This document shows, in pieces, positions 63,436-64,000 of a stretch of 64,000 bases of DNA (the first letter of the stretch is position 1; each line of letters begins with the position of its first letter). The DNA lies in the NCBI GenBank assembly GCA_050740695.1, contig JBOIDR010000002.1:12653-76652 (forward strand), read 5' to 3'. The stretch is from JACCXJ01 sp050740695. Its GTDB lineage: Bacteria; Pseudomonadota; Gammaproteobacteria; JACCXJ01. The notes under the pieces were generated by a model that worked only from the letters and a program-made list of their open reading frames with translations, was not told the origin of the DNA and made no database searches. A program made the translations under genes and the position numbers.

Positions 63436-63517
63436 GCGAAATAAGCGAAAGAAGCGAAATAAGCCCCCTAGCTTCCGGGGGCGCCCCCCCTTATTTCGCA
63501 TAATTCGCTTATTTCGC
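63436..63517. repeat. 28-bp inverted repeat built from four GCGAAATAAG units
   Basis: GCGAAATAAG occurs at 63436-63445 and 63454-63463, and its complement at 63490-63499 and 63508-63517, placed with exact two-fold symmetry. The 28-bp arms match at 25 positions, and the centre is a C/G-rich hairpin. It fills the 114-bp gap between two minus-strand phage-type genes. An operator cluster, replication origin iteron set or terminator are all possible. Confidence 0.6.
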
Positions 63518-63530
63518 ACGGCACATACAC

Positions 63531-63932
63531 TCAGAGACTCACCCACACCTCGGTGGGCCGGCCGCCGGTCTCTTGGGTGCAGCGCCCTACGAGGTTGCGC
63601 CGCGCGAGCAGATCAAGGGCCGCTCCAATCCGTGTGGCCGAGGTGTGCCGCTGGAACAGTCCGCTGATCTGCGTCCTGGTCAGCCCGTCCCGACCAGCGG
63701 CCCGCACCGCGCGCAGGATCTCATCGGCGACCGGATCGCCCAGGCTTGACCCGAACACATGCCGCGCGGACGCCTCGGCGTACTCCCACAGCGCCAGCGT
63801 CGCCATGAGATGCGGTTCGTCGATCTGGTCCTTCTCATCGAGCAAGGCGTAGAGCATGGCCATCCGCACGGCTTGTGTGTTGACGGGGACCTCATTCCGC
63901 TGAATTTTGGGGTTTAGCGCGTACGCCCCCAA
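63531..63932 (-). CDS. C-terminal part of a phage/island primase-helicase-type protein
   Basis: The sequence NTQAVRMAMLYALLDEKDQI, EPHLMATLALWEYAEASARH, VFGSSLGDPVADEILRAV, followed by a winged helix (GLTRTQISGLFQRHTSATRI), is the usual C-terminus of DUF3987/primase-like replication proteins of mobile elements. The protein should continue upstream, but stop codons (TAA TGA) occur at about 63938-63943, so the gene is truncated or rearranged. Only a TTG (63932) is available as start. Confidence 0.55.
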   Translation of the reverse strand: MGAYALNPKIQRNEVPVNTQAVRMAMLYALLDEKDQIDEPHLMATLALWEYAEASARHVFGSSLGDPVADEILRAVRAAGRDGLTRTQISGLFQRHTSATRIGAALDLLARRNLVGRCTQETGGRPTEVWVSL

Positions 63933-64000
63933 AATCGTTCATTAGCTCGATTCCGAGGTAGACGTTGTAAAACGTTGGGTGTGATCCGACGGACAACGTC

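Overview
The window is mostly GC-rich chromosomal DNA from a gammaproteobacterium, probably a Chromatiales-like or other sulfur/nitrogen-cycle lineage; genus cannot be fixed from the sequence. The lineage call rests on hemC-hemD-hemX-hemY in that order, ntrBC (glnL-glnG) beside hemB, the small lipoprotein lptM overlapping lysA, a GcvR-type double-ACT protein next to bcp, lspA followed by ispH, and a MaoP (DUF413) homologue.

Layout. 1-2111: two paralogous secreted or coiled-coil proteins built from the same repeat and ending in the same tail. 2175-9279: hemB, then ntrC/ntrB, a DUF4124 protein, lysA/lptM and two small envelope proteins. 9280-10055: no gene, but the 5' part (domain I) of a group II intron. 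10056-24894: a minus-strand carbohydrate cluster (SpsF-like cytidylyltransferase, split transketolase, class III aminotransferase, SDR, NeuB-like synthase). It is broken by a ~7 kb junkyard of IS91-family fragments, a GH13 enzyme, a DUF899 gene, a membrane protein and a decayed second copy of part of the cluster itself. 25098-33550: a Fic gene split by a small IS200/IS605-type element, a double-domain SagB-type nitroreductase, a group II intron RT remnant, an ECF42-type sigma factor with two YCII proteins, and fragments of hsdM, a KAP NTPase and IS200. 33712-40232: hemCDXY, a type III polyketide synthase and an iron/manganese SOD. 40469-47304: a decayed toxin-antitoxin pair, gyrA and a patch of small accessory genes and inverted repeats. 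47793-60663: phoH, bcp, gcvR, vapBC, murJ, ribF, ileS, lspA, ispH, thiO, a Fur-family regulator and tRNA-Thr(CGU). 60664-64000: a run of small phage-type genes on the minus strand starting directly at the tRNA 3' end.

The housekeeping genes form ordinary operons: tetrapyrrole synthesis, nitrogen control, and isoleucyl-tRNA synthetase with lipoprotein and isoprenoid synthesis. The most interesting candidate system is the 10-25 kb cluster. Its gene set looks like a pathway to a CMP-activated nonulosonate-like sugar whose precursor is supplied by a dedicated two-subunit transketolase plus an aminotransferase and a dehydrogenase, not by the usual UDP-GlcNAc route. The cluster has been duplicated in part and is being broken up by mobile DNA.
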